A stretch of 64,000 nt of DNA, taken from assembly GCA_009193035.1 (NCBI GenBank), contig SWDT01000274.1, positions 17,310-81,309 of the forward strand, read 5' to 3'. The DNA comes from Halicephalobus mephisto (lineage: Eukaryota > Nematoda > Chromadorea > Rhabditida > Panagrolaimidae). Shown one piece after another: positions 11,008-22,398 of the stretch. The notes beneath the pieces are model-generated. The model was given only the letters and a program-made list of their open reading frames with translations. It had not been told where the DNA came from and searched no databases. The position numbers and the translations under genes were made by a program. Position 1 is the first letter of the stretch. Every line of letters starts with the position of its first letter.

Positions 11008-13228
11008 GGTTCCAGCTGACTAGAAGGACTGCTGAAATGAATTTATTTACGTTCATATAAACCGCGGTCGAGCACAAACTACAAAAAATAAATAATCACG
11101 CAAAACACGAAGGAACTAATCAAATAAAACATGTCACAAACTAAAAACAATCAATCAACTAAAAAGAATTTCAAACATAATAAAAATGAAAATCTTTATA
11201 TGGAAGGTAATTTTCGGATCAGTTTTTCCACTTCAAACCCAACTTTACTCATAAAATAAGGGAAATCAGTTCTCGATCGATTTTTTCTTTTTAAAGATTC
11301 CTTTTGATCTAATGAACAAGGAAAATTTGGAAAATCAGACGGTCCTTGATCGATTTTTCCACTTTGAGGTCATTATTAGTCTACAAATAGGAAAGTGTGA
11401 AAAAGTAGACAGTTGTGGATCAGTTTTTCCATTTCGAAGGTCATTGTTGGTCCATTAAATAGGAAAGTCTGGAAATTCCACTTTTTTTAGAATTATTAGT
11501 AGCTAAATAAATAAATAAATAATTAAAAAAATAATTTTTAATTGATTTTTTAAAAATTTATTTTTATTTATCAAATATTTTAAATAAATTTTTTTATTTT
11601 AAAACTTATTTTTGATCTATTAAATAAAAAAAATAATTTTTTATCAATTTTGATATTTTTGATCGATTAAATAAAAAAAAATTTTTATTTTAAAATAGTT
11701 TTTTATCAATTTAAATATTTGTGATCTATTAAATAAAAAAAAATAATTTTTTATCAATTTAAATATTTGTGATCTATTAAATTAAAAAATAATTTTTTAT
11801 CAATTTAAATATTTGTGATCTATTAAATTAAAAAAATAATTCTTAATCGATTTTCTCCAAAATTATCATTAATTAATTCAATACTCGACGTCTTTGGCCA
11901 TCTCTAGACGAATTAAAAGTGGAAACTTTGGATGGAAAACATTGGAAAAAGCTCTATAAGAATGCACTTGCCATGGCCGTCACAGCTTCAGTGAGGATGT
12001 TCTGTAATCTCAAATCACGTCGTTATGTCGTTATTAAAGCGAAATGGTGATTATTAATTTAATGAATAAAAACACTTAGAAAGTAAAGTAATTTTGGATC
12101 GATTTTTCTTCGGTCGTTGTTGATCCAGTAAACAAGGAAAGTCTGGCACTTGAGACGACCCGGGCGCTCGGAGGATTGACGGTCAAATGACCGGATGCGT
12201 TCTTTCAAACTCAAAGAACCGTGAAAAATCCGGATATCGTGGTCGACATTGATATTCTTCGAAAAAAATTATTTTATGAAAAACTGAAGAAAAATTTGCA
12301 TAAATTTATCATCAAAAGCAGTATTAATTAAAATCTAACAGAAAAAAAATTTGTTTTTTATATTTTTTGATTACTGTAGAAGGATTTGAAGTAATTCCTG
12401 AGACGAAATTTCTTGAAAAACGGAGTTTTGTGATTTATTATTGAATAAACTTATTTCAAAACAAAAAATGAGTCTTCTGTCGAGGTCGACATCAGAGTCC
12501 AAGTTAAATCAAAATAAAATCCGCACTTTGCCCGCAACATTCGGACAATTTCATTTCCCTAATTTTTATGCAAAAATTCAATCTGATTTTAATTTTGAAT
12601 TTTTTATAGACTTTGATACTAAATTATCATAGAATTCAAGACGATTCCCAACACGAAATTCCCTGAAAAGAGTGGGAGCTCACTCACCTTCTTATTCTGA
12701 ATAAGATCGAGCGAGAAAAGATCGATTGATATATGAAGTTTTGTTATTGTTACTATTATTACTATTACTATTATTATGTTCTCTATTATGTTTATATCTT
12801 GTAAGCTACTTGTACGTGATGAAGAAGACGTCAATCGCGGATATAAGAACAAGATCGAGGAACTACATGTTCGGAACAAGAATGAAGCGTTACGATCCGA
12901 GTGAAGCCCGTTGATATATGAAAAATAATAGCCGTACTGCTAGATTCTTCTCTAGTACTCTCTACATTTTAAGAAGTAATTGTTGCAAGATAACCACGAG
13001 ACGATTTACCCTATAATCGAGGAGGAAGTAAAATAAGTCAGTCTTTACGATGATCACGATTTTTGTGCTCCCCGTGTTGTAAGTCGTGTTCATTTATCGA
13101 TAAGGATGACAAAGGCAGTATCTGAGATAAAAACAGTCCTGAGAAGAACACAACTCTGAGATTTTAGGTAAATAAAAGTGTGAAAATAAAGCGATTCGAA
13201 AAAGGAATATAAACTTTGAAGATCAGGG
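11008..13228. repeat. Intergenic region with two decayed tandem arrays
   Basis: At 11200-11480 a unit of about 90 bases containing GATCGATTTTTCCACTTYRAGGTCATT is repeated three to four times, with another copy near 12090-12150. At 11610-11830 a unit of about 47 bases (GATCTATTAAAT ... TTTTTTATCAATTTAAAT) is repeated five times at spacings of 46 to 62 bases. A short GC-richer island at 12140-12250 and a (TTA/CTA)n microsatellite at about 12740-12776 are also present. I see no gene I can support. Confidence 0.6.
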
Positions 13229-16200
13229 TTATCTGTAGCCCGCGGGCCTTCCGGACATGTTAAGTCTGTTGGTTTGGGAAACGAGATCCATGTGAACATC
13301 CTTGAGGTCTACATACTGTTTCATGGCAAACTGGAAGTGACAATGACCCTTGGAAGTAAGTTCGACTTTGTTGTTCTTGATCGTCACGACTCCCCTCAAT
13401 CTAGGATCGTTCTTTCCCAGGTAATCTTGGAAAATATTGGCAACATTGGTTGTCACTGGAAGGACTAATACACCATCCTTCGCTCTGAAATCATTCACAG
13501 ATAAATCGCATTACTGTAAAAAAAAAGTTTGTAAAATTGCTTCGACACGGATCTTCTAGAATTTCAAAATTTGTAGTTTTAGATGTTTTAAAAAGTTCTT
13601 ATTGGATCTTAGAAAATTTAAAAAAATCCATAAGAGATTCTAGGAGGCTTCAGAAGCTTGGGATTCTGGAAATTCATACAGAATCCTGGAAAGTTCCAGA
13701 AGTTTGGAATTTTAGAAGGCTTCTGGAACTTTGATGAGATTTTCGAAGACTTCAGAATCTCTTATTAGATTCCGGAAATTTATAGAATTCTAAGCAACTG
13801 TAAAAATTTCCTCCAGATTCCGGAAGGTTTCTGAAATTTTTCCAAAATTCTAAAAATTTCATGATTCTTGACAATTTTGAAATCTACTGAATTTTAGAAA
13901 TTTTCAGAAGTCCTCATGAGATTCTAAAAGTTTTCAGAGTAATTCTATTAAATTTCGGAATTTTTTACAGAATTCTAGAAAGTTTCAAAAATTTTCATGA
14001 AATTCTTAAAAAATTCAAAAATTTCCAAAATACTTTGAAATTTTGGAAGATTTTTAAAATTCCGGAATTTAGTAAATTTAAAATTGTTAAAATTACCGTT
14101 TTATAGAAATGGTAACCATGCCGAAGAGAGTCGAAACCAAATGATACGTCCCACGGTAGCTCAGTTCTTCGATTACGATAGAAGCTTCGGTTTGGCTCCC
14201 GGAGTTGACGATGATGTTGCTGTCAACGCTCCAAGTGAGGATTTCGGATTTGGTGTTCTCAGTTAAGGAATTAAAATGAACTTCATGTTTGAATCCTGTT
14301 TTCAATTCTGCGATTTCACAGGGGGTCTTCAGGGTGAGTTCTGCTTCGGCCCCGAACATGAAGCCCTGCTCCCTGACGACCCCGCAGATACTTTCGCTCG
14401 TTCTTTCTGTCTTCAAAGAGTACGATTGAGCTTGAGAAGTACTGTTGGTGAAAACCGATTTGAATACAGTATTCGGACGGATCCCTGTTTGCTGAATATT
14501 TGAATAAACAGGTTCTTCATGAGTCAGCACTAGTCGTTTTCTGTTCTGTAAAATTCGAATTTCGAAATTGTACTATTTTAAAAATTAAAAATAAACATTT
14601 TTATGAAATTTTAGAATTGTCTAAAAACTTTTCAAATTAAAGATTTCAAATACTCTGGAATTATAAAAATTAAAAACAAATTTTTTTCGCGAAATGGTCT
14701 CAACACGAAATTTCAAAAACCTTAAAATTTTTAGTTTTTGAAAATTTTTTTACTCAATTCTGGAAGATTATATGAAACTGTAATTACAGTATTATAAAAG
14801 TTATAATTTTTTCTACAAAATGGTCCTAAAAAGAAATTTCAAAAACCTTAAAATTTTTAATTCTCAAAAATTTTTTTACTCAATTCTGGAAAATTCTAGA
14901 AGTTTTTATGATGTTCTAATTACAGTATTATAAGTTATAATTTTTTCTACAAAATGGTCCCAACAAGAAATTTCAAAAACCTTAAAATTTTTAGTTTTTG
15001 AAAATTTCTTTACTCAATTTTGGAAAATTCTAGAAGTTTTTATGATGTTCTAATTACGGTATTATAAGTTATAATTTTTTCTACAAAATGGTCCCAACAA
15101 GAAATTTGAAAAACCTTAAAAATTTTTTACTCAATTTTGGAAAATTCGAGAAGTTTTTATGATGTTCTAATTACGGTATTATAAAAGTTAAAAATTAAGT
15201 TTTTAAATGGTCTCAACACGAAATTTTAGAATTTCTTAATGTCTAAAATAACATATGTAATAATTTTAATTTTGTATAATAATTATTTCATAATAAACCG
15301 TACTTTTATAAAAATTAAAAATGAACTTTTTAATGAAATTGTCTCAACGAATTTCAGTGATTTTCTAAAAACTAAAATAAACCGTAATTTTAGTTTTTTT
15401 GTGATTTTACGTTGTTTCGTAATTAAATTTTTTGGAATTTATTTTATCCAGATGAATTTAGAAATTTATAAAATATAATATATAATATATAAAGTATCTG
15501 ATTTTATATATTTTCGAAAATTGAAGATTAAATGTGAAAATTTCACGGATATTTTTGGATCGTGCACCTGTCGGCTGTTGTCTCCAACGACATTTGCTCT
15601 CTTTTTTCCGCAAGATTTACTTTGTTTTTATATTATTTTTATATTATTTTTTTATAATTAAATTAATATTTTAGTTAAGAAAAAATTAATTTAAAAAAAA
15701 TTCAAAATCAGTGAAAATTGGAGAACAAATATCGCTAGAAAACTATGCAACATTTGTTTCCTCTTTTCAGAAAGATTTACTTCATTTATTTCGTTTTTTT
15801 AAATTTTTTAATAATTAAATTTATTAAATATCTCAGTTAAGTAAGAAAAAATTAATTCAAAAAAATTTCGAAATCGGTAAAAAATTGGAAAAACGAAAAA
15901 CAGGGAACAAATATCGCTGGGGGCAGCTGACATACAGTACACCCGACCATACAGTATACCTGGCCGTTTGAACGCAAGTCCACATCATGCTGGCCCTGAG
16001 GGGAAATACCCTGAGGCTAACGATTGTGAATAAGTGGGAAATTAAGAATATTGTGAAATTATTATTAAAATTTTTTTGTTTTTTTCTCATTTCTACGTGG
16101 ACCAGAAGTCCCGCCACGATCTAACAGATATTTATAAACGCCGACTAAGACCAAAATGACCCCCGAAAACGAGTTACTTTACTTTTAAGAAAAAACTTGT

Positions 16201-17912
16201 TCAACAAAGGCAGAACTAAGATAAAGAAACCCCACTGAGCCGATTTTCCATTGACCTTGGACTCAGAATCGAAAAATTTAAAAATGAATAAACACTCAAA
16301 AGTGTAGGATATTCTTTTTGACTTTTCTCTCGAATCTCCAAGTGCCATTCTTTCGTTTTTATTGAAGAATATTAAAAGGACCAACACGAGTCAAAACATT
16401 GATCGAGGATCGACGATAACTCCGAAAATTCCGAAAAATCTGATTTTATAGATGACCTCATTTGCCCCGACCTTTTCATTTAGCATTTTTCCGAAAAATC
16501 ACACAATTGTAAAAATCAAAAAATGGAAATTGTTACAGAATTTTTTCAAAACAAATTTCTAGAATCTTTTAGAATTCAAAATTTTCATAGATTTTCGAAA
16601 ATAATAAAAATTTGCATTTGATTTTGGAAGGATCTAGAAATTTTCAAGGTTTCAGAATCTTCAGTTGGATTCTGGAGACTTTGGAAAATTTTATTTAATT
16701 TTTAAAAAATTCTAAAAATCTCCAGAATCCTCTTTGTTGAAATCTGAAGATTTCTGAAAATTTTTATTTAATTTAAAAACATTCTAAAATATTTCGTAAT
16801 ATTCTAAAAATCTTCAGAATTCTAAAAATTTTTATTTAATTTAAAAATATTCTAAAAACTCCCAAAATTTTAGAAAATTTTTAAAATGCTCTATTAGATT
16901 CCGAAAACTTTTATTTTATTTTCGAAAATTCCGGAATATTTCAAAAGTTTTTGTTTTAAAAAATTCTAAAAATTTATGATTCTAGAAAATTTCGAAAATT
17001 TTAAAAATTTTACTTTTTATTGAATTCTGAATTTTTCGAATGTTTCAATTTTTGATTAAATTTCGAATTTTTGTATAATTTTTACATAAATATAATTTTC
17101 TTAATATAGTACTTTTGAAAATTGGCAGCTAGAAGAAAAATGAAATTGTCAGAAAAATGTGGAAATCGATACTTTTTAAAGCTTTTCGAACTATTGTCCA
17201 AGAAGGTTTTCAAAATTGAAAACGACATTTCTTGGGTTAAAAGAAAGCAGATGGAAAAATGGCAATATGTTGTAAAAAATAAAAAAATTATATTACAAAA
17301 AATAAAAATAAAATTTTTACAAAATAAAAAAATTATATTACAAAAAATAAAAATAAAATTTTTACAAAATAATTTTGAAACAAATTTTTTAAATTTAAAA
17401 ACAAATTATAATTTTATAAAATTTCGAAGTTTATTATATTGTAAAAAATAAAAATAAAATTTTTAAATTTAAAAAAAATTTATAATTTTAATTTTGTAAA
17501 ATTTCGAAATCAATAATATATTAAAAATAAATTTTTAAAACTTTTATCCTAAAATTTTAATTATTATTTTTCACTTAATTATGTATTAAAAACAGAAATA
17601 AATTTTTTAAAAATAATTTTAAAAAAAAATTTTAAAAATAATTTTCAGAAAATTTTAGGAATAGTAAAAACTTACAATTACGAAATCGACTTCTTCTTTT
17701 TTAAGTCCTTTGAACTGATCCAGACCGGAATTTTTGATACTTTTCATGTCTTCGAAAATCCTCCAGGCATATTCCTCGAGCAAAGCGTCCACGTCGACGT
17801 GTTTCTCGACTGCAGCTCCAGAAGTGCCCTTAGTGGGGGATCCTGGAGCTGAATACGGGTTCCTCGAAGGCGAAGCCGTTTTGTATACTGTACCAAGTTT
17901 CTGGAAATTCAT
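13229..17912 (-). CDS. Aerolysin-like (ETX/MTX2 family) putative pore-forming protein
   Basis: Four exons keep phase: 17676-17912, a 36-base micro-exon 15960-15995, 14097-14545 and 13229-13484, for about 325 residues, the usual size of ETX/MTX2 proteins. The third exon shows the family hallmark: long beta-strand stretches with alternating Ser/Thr and polar residues (SVFTNSTSQAQSYSLKTE), a GFMFGAEAELTL strand pair, a Pro turn, more Ser/Thr-rich strands (the insertion hairpin region in relatives), and a closing GTYHLVSTLFGMV strand. The N-terminal 79 residues are unlike known receptor-binding heads I can name. No signal peptide is visible at the chosen start, so export would need an upstream exon or another route. 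The frame is unbroken. Introns are 612, 1414 and 1680 bp and full of AT-rich repeats, unlike the short introns elsewhere. Family membership is by pattern; activity is unknown. Confidence 0.7.
14690..15215. repeat. Tandem repeat of about 120-134 bp inside an intron
   Basis: A unit beginning AAATGGTCYCAACACGAAATTTC and ending in a TACGGTATTATAA-like word recurs at about 14693, 14818, 14952, 15086 and 15206, roughly 4.5 copies, within the second intron of the aerolysin-like gene (14546-15959). The core CTCAACACGAAAT also occurs singly elsewhere in the window. Confidence 0.75.
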
Positions 17913-18094
17913 TTTAAAACTTTTTCAAAAATTTTCGAAAATTATTTTTATACTTTTTTTATTTACAAAACTCGCGTCAAAAAATACCATAAACAATGAA
18001 AAAAATGATCCAGAAAACGATGAGTAACAAAAAAATTTTTATTATGAAATACACAATAAAGTTTAACAAAAGGTAAAAATTGAAGCTGAGCTTT

Positions 18095-18136
18095 AACCAG
18101 CTTTTTGACTTTTCATAAGTCCGTCAAAAGCTGGTT
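18095..18136. other. Hairpin with 14-bp stem
   Basis: AACCAGCTTTTTGAC at 18095 pairs with GTCAAAAGCTGGTT ending at 18136, with one bulged T and a 13-base loop. It lies about 100 bases beyond the stop codon of the small-peptide frame, within what would be its 3' UTR. Confidence 0.7.
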
Positions 18137-18232
18137 CTGTCTCTTGTTATGCCACAAGCCGAGAATGTAAGCGTTAAAACAACGATAAGACGGATGTCCC
18201 CAGTCTCTGAAAGCACCGACGGACGAACTACG

Positions 18233-18457
18233 TCAAGGGTTTCTTTTGACTCGCGCCGACGAAGACCCGGCAACAGCTCCGCCTTTCGGAGGCAGCCTTT
18301 CAATCTTTGAGAGTCTGTGAACGAGACTTCCTAAAGTGTCAAGAGTCAATCGGAGTTGATTTTCGAAATTAAAATTATAATTAAAGTTCGAATCCACAAA
18401 ACAGATCAAAAGAAAAAGAAGATCGATCTGTTTCGAGATATATAGAACAGTCAACAT
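18233..18457 (-). CDS. Candidate small secreted peptide, 74 aa
   Basis: A single-exon frame from the ATG at 18457 encodes 74 residues: a hydrophobic leader (MLTVLYISKQIDLLFLLICF) and then a short Asn/Phe stretch, a potentially amphipathic segment (LRLTLDTLGSLVHRLSKIER), a PPKGG turn and a basic ARVKRNP end. The coding stretch 18233-18340 is markedly GC-richer than its surroundings, and a strong hairpin follows at 18095-18136. The pattern suggests a neuropeptide-like or antimicrobial precursor, or a small membrane protein; I recognise no family. It lies about 320 bases upstream of, and on the same strand as, the aerolysin-like gene. An alternative is that it supplies a leader exon to that gene, but I see no good donor site in it. 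Confidence 0.4.
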   Translation of the reverse strand: MLTVLYISKQIDLLFLLICFVDSNFNYNFNFENQLRLTLDTLGSLVHRLSKIERLPPKGGAVAGSSSARVKRNP

Positions 18458-18939
18458 CAAAATCAAGATCAGATTAAATTTCCCGCAGTAATCGACAAGA
18501 TCGATTTGCTCAAATGTTACGAGCAAGCTGCAGAATTAACTTTTACTTCGAAATCTTTATAAAGTTAGATATAAAAATATCGACTGATCTACTAAAAGTC
18601 GCGAGAAAATTAAGGATTTTGATGTTGATTTTTTTCAGACCTCGGCAAAAGTCACATTATGAGTCAGATCTAGAAATGACGTCAGAGTTATGGGAATGTT
18701 CAAAACGAAAATCCGTTCTGGAAGGACTGACAGGGACAGATAAAGGGTTTTCGAAATCCCGTACTCTGATTCTTGAGTAAACTAGAACTAAAAAATAAAA
18801 AATTATATTTAATATTTTTATTTTAATCACAATTTGCAGAAATTTAAAAATTAAATAAATTTATTTTTTATATTTTATGAAAATTGATAAGACAATAAAA
18901 AATTTCTGATGCATTTACAGTGATAGAAATATTAAATTT

Positions 18940-19215
18940 ACAAAGATCAAGGTTCTTAGCACGAATATTAAATTTATAAAAATATTTATAGAGGTTCTAA
19001 ACACGAATATTAAGCTTATAAAAATATTTATAGAGGTTCTCAACACAAATATTAAACTTATGAAAATTTTTAACGAGGATATTAAAATTCATAAAAATCT
19101 TTATAGAGATTCTTAAGACGAATATTGAATTTATAAAAATCTTTATAGAGGTTCCTAACACGAATATTAGATTCATGGAAATTTTTATAGAGATTCTGGA
19201 CATAAAGTTTAAAGG
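18940..19215. repeat. Minisatellite, unit about 55-60 bp, about five copies
   Basis: A unit containing AATATTAARCTTATAAAAAT followed by ATTTATAGAGGTTCTNAACAC repeats with substitutions. The open frame across it on the minus strand is only the translated repeat. Confidence 0.75.
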
Positions 19216-19426
19216 AAAGCGACTAAACATAAAAATATTTTTGGCAGAGACAGTCCTGATAAAGATCTCTTAACAAGCAAGAAATTGGCCTAACCCATTT
19301 CTACGAGTACGAAGTCAGGAAAAATAGTCTTATACTTTTAATAAGCAACAATGACGACAATATATAAACAATTCAGGAACAATCTGCATAGCGCAATTAA
19401 TATTTTTATATATGACTTAATAGTGA

Positions 19427-19636
19427 CACCAACCTCACTATATTTTCATCAATGACGAAGATGCTAGATATTCATCGCAATTTGAAAGAAAAAGTTCTTT
19501 AAATGATGCTCCATTTAAGAATTGTTATAATAATCCTCTTAAAGTAGATTACGAAGAAGATGCTGAAGGTTATCATGAAAGCGTCACTGCTCTTGCAATT
19601 CTTAGTACACTTTCGAAAAATCGCTATACTATTTAG
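19427..19636 (+). pseudogene. Orphan coding-like exon or gene fragment
   Basis: An open frame of about 69 codons ending at a TAG at 19634-19636 has normal, polar protein composition (for example FERKSSLNDAPFKNCYNNPL and DAEGYHESVTALAILSTLSK) in otherwise AT-rich DNA. It has no in-frame ATG, so it is either a terminal exon whose partners I cannot find or the remains of a gene. Not recognised. Confidence 0.3.
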
Positions 19637-20007
19637 TGAAGTTCACAAATCAGATTTAATAAAGTTTATTTATTGTATTGCATTTCAAAAATTAGCATTA
19701 AAAATTCATCAGTAAATAGTATATGCCATTGACCGCAGTTAATGAATTCATTTAAAAAAATAATACAAATGTATTCAAATAGAGTTGTACAAAAAATATA
19801 ACAACAATCGAATTATTAAATACGATTTTTTTTAGAAACATTAATAATAATCATTTATTCCATAACCTCAAAATTGAATAATTAAACCCGATAATCGAAT
19901 GCGGTTCATTACTAAAATGTACACAAAAGTATAAAAATGAAATCTCTTACAATTCTGAAGTAAGTTCTCTTTCTATTTTTCCCTAGTAAGTCTGTCAATA
20001 CCACAGA

Positions 20008-21365
20008 TTATATCAAGTTTTCTTTAGAACAACCATAAGAAGAAACACAAGAGAGTGATTTTTCGTCGAATTCTTCCTTAGGAGGACAATGAATACGGTT
20101 AGGATCTCCATACAAGCATCTGTAGAAACGTGTGCAACTTTCTGGATCAGCAAAGGCTCCTTTCTCACTTGGACAAGTAAATTCTGAAATTCAAAAAGCT
20201 TTAAAAATACTTTCTCAAACAGTTTACCATCAATTGCATCGGTGTTTAATTCCTCTAGATATGTCTTGATCGAATCCACTATTGGGTATTCGCCTTCACC
20301 ACAGATTCCGTTGAAATCATCTAAATCAAGACTCCATACAAACGCCCCTCCGAACCCATTTTTTTTAGCCCAGTGCATCTTTATTCTGATTGATTCAATA
20401 TCATCATATCCATACCACAGATCATCGCTGACCATATATGGTACTTTCATGGTATCATCCCAGAACCTCTTTCCTTTCAGTTTACAGAGTTCATAATAAG
20501 CTGCAGTTTCCCCTTTTGCAGTGTATATCTGTTTTGCACTCTCTTCTTTTTTCGGAGCCCCAATTACTGTATTGTTGGGATCTGCTAGTTTCCATCCTAT
20601 TCCAAAAGTGCCAATTCCCATCAGGATTTTCTCCTTCGGCATCCCCTTCTCCGCCCAGTAGCTGAGAGCAGCAGCTGCACTCCAATTATCAGAATCGTTG
20701 TTGGAAGAATACAAAGAACTATGGTGATGAACTCCAGGTTTCGAATTTGAGTACATACTATATGTTTCTACATCGATGTAATCTACCGACTCAGCCAAGG
20801 AATGAACATCATACACAGTATCGATAACGGATTTTTTGGGACAAACAGCCAGTGTGATGATTTTGTTTCCAGCAGCAGTTTTTAGTTCCTTCATAAACAA
20901 TGCGAAATTGGTCTTGATGTCCGATATATTGAAGATCCATTCGATATCAATGCCATCAAAATTATACTGATCGATAAGTTCAATAGCAGAATCAATAAAT
21001 TTTTTTCTGTTTTCTGGATTCGAAAGCAGTTCTTTTTTTTGGATGTCATTATAAAAACGAAATATGAAGGAAAGGCTAACCTTTAATTCAGGCTGCTTCT
21101 CTTTCAATTTTACGACGCTTTCAAAGTATCCACTTCGGGGTCCATCGGAGAGGTCAGTGGAATATATAGCATTTGCGGTGTAGGTATTGTTTGCAGTTCC
21201 ACCAGTGTAGAATATATGAGTACACAAACCAGGAGGGTAGTTTTTAGGGTCGTAATTAGCGGGGGATGGACGGCGCTGGGCCCAGCTAGCAATATAACAT
21301 CCTCTGATATATGTTGAGCCCACTGTCGGAGAGATTGTTAATAGGAAAAATAGAAAACTGTTCAT
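20008..21365 (-). CDS. GH18 chitinase-like protein with C-terminal CBM14 chitin-binding module
   Basis: Exon 20228-21365 and exon 20008-20183 join in phase across a 44-bp intron, giving about 437 residues. A signal peptide (MNSFLFFLLTISPTVGS) precedes one GH18 domain (TYIRGCYIASWAQRR ... GGAFVWSLDLDDFNGICG), and the second exon encodes a six-cysteine peritrophin-A/CBM14 module (FTCPSEKGAFADPESCTRFY onward) ending CSKENLI. GH18 enzymes need DxxDxDxE; here plus-strand 20934-20957 encodes DGIDIEWI, so the catalytic Glu is Ile and the protein is predicted not to cleave chitin but could still bind it. C. elegans has a comparable family of catalytically altered chitinase-like (chil) genes induced by oomycete exposure (established knowledge); whether this gene belongs to it is inference. 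The 5' flank is almost identical to that of the gene starting at 26140. Confidence 0.9.
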
Positions 21366-22179
21366 CGTTATAATTCACCAAAGTAGGAAAGTTCGTTTTT
21401 TAAATCAATAAATCTTAATGATTCCGTCTTTTGGACGATCATTATTGACATTTGTTTCTTCATTAGAAAAACTTCCATCTCCAAAGACGTCTAATGTAGT
21501 TGTTCAAGAAATTACACGATTGTTCGTTTTTCAGAATTTATTTTTCATAGTCTAAATTTTCAAACAAATAGTCATTTACTTTCCAACCTTATTTCAGTGA
21601 TGAATAATTATTACATTGTAAACCATTCTGTTCAACCATAGAATTTTTGACATGTATATTTATAGATTTCGACAGAATATCGAACATGAGTAAACGGATC
21701 TGTACTTTTGATTCAAAGTTAAGAGTTTGTCTATAGAATTCTGCATAGAATTGGAATTTGAAAATAATTTTTGAATAATCTTTAATTTTTCATAATTTTC
21801 TGAACTCATCATGAGTGTTATTTGGAATTGTTCTTTAATTACTCAAGTTTCAGTAAACGGTTTCTCAAAAGTAAAAATGAATTCTTGAAAATGGTTCTTC
21901 AGAAAACTAATTTGTGATAAAAATTGTGAAAAATTATGGAAAACGTTCCTAAAATCATCCTGATTACTGTATTCTCTTAGGATAACTCGAGTATTACAGG
22001 ATGAATCATAAGTTGCCTTTATTATGTACAAGACAAATGATCCTTCGATTTTAATAAAAATTAAAAGTAGAGGATGCATTTCTGAAGATATTATTTAAAA
22101 AGATCCTGACGTCTGCAAAGTATATTCAAATCTTGTGTTCTGTATTTGTGTACATTCTGGAGACTCCTTGGATTTGTGT
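21366..22179. other. Intergenic; contains duplicated promoter block
   Basis: Bases 21420-21563 are nearly identical to 26200-26340, both ending about 55-60 bases upstream of a GH18 start codon. The remainder is AT-rich with no supported gene. Confidence 0.75.
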
Positions 22180-22389
22180 TCAATAGACATTGTCCCAGAT
22201 CCTAATGCCCTCTTCCATAAACTCCAAGGGTTCATCGTTCAGTAATGAGTCAATCATTATGTCTCCCTTAAAAAGTTGTTCATAACCGTCTATACTATAT
22301 TGTATAATTGGGTAGATATCCCCTATGATGTGATTAATTTTTAAAGCATTTATCATTTGCTTGCTTAATAAATCACTTTGTAGGTTCAT
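22180..22389 (-). CDS. Short uncharacterised ORF, 69 aa
   Basis: A true ATG frame begins 10 bases after the stop of the three-domain GH18 gene and encodes an acidic 69-residue product (MNLQSDLLSKQMINALKI ... EFMEEGIRIWDNVY) without signal or membrane segment. It may be a real small gene, an exon of something else, or a chance frame in the 3' UTR. Not recognised. Confidence 0.25.
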   Translation of the reverse strand: MNLQSDLLSKQMINALKINHIIGDIYPIIQYSIDGYEQLFKGDIMIDSLLNDEPLEFMEEGIRIWDNVY

Positions 22390-22398
22390 TCGCTCACA

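Noticed and set aside
12726..12914. Frame with a long Leu run and a tail NYMFGTRMKRYDPSEAR, resembling a small membrane protein or peptide precursor
   Set aside because: The Leu run is a TTA/CTA microsatellite and there is no ATG before it, so it starts only at TTG; no partner exon was found. The tail looks protein-like, so it could be revisited with RNA data.
17122..17451. 109-codon Lys/Ile-rich plus-strand frame
   Set aside because: Low-complexity AT-rich repeat (two copies of an AAAAATTATATTACAAAAAA unit) inside an intron of the aerolysin-like gene on the other strand.
18997..19230. 77-codon minus-strand frame
   Set aside because: It is the translation of a minisatellite with a unit of about 55-60 bases.
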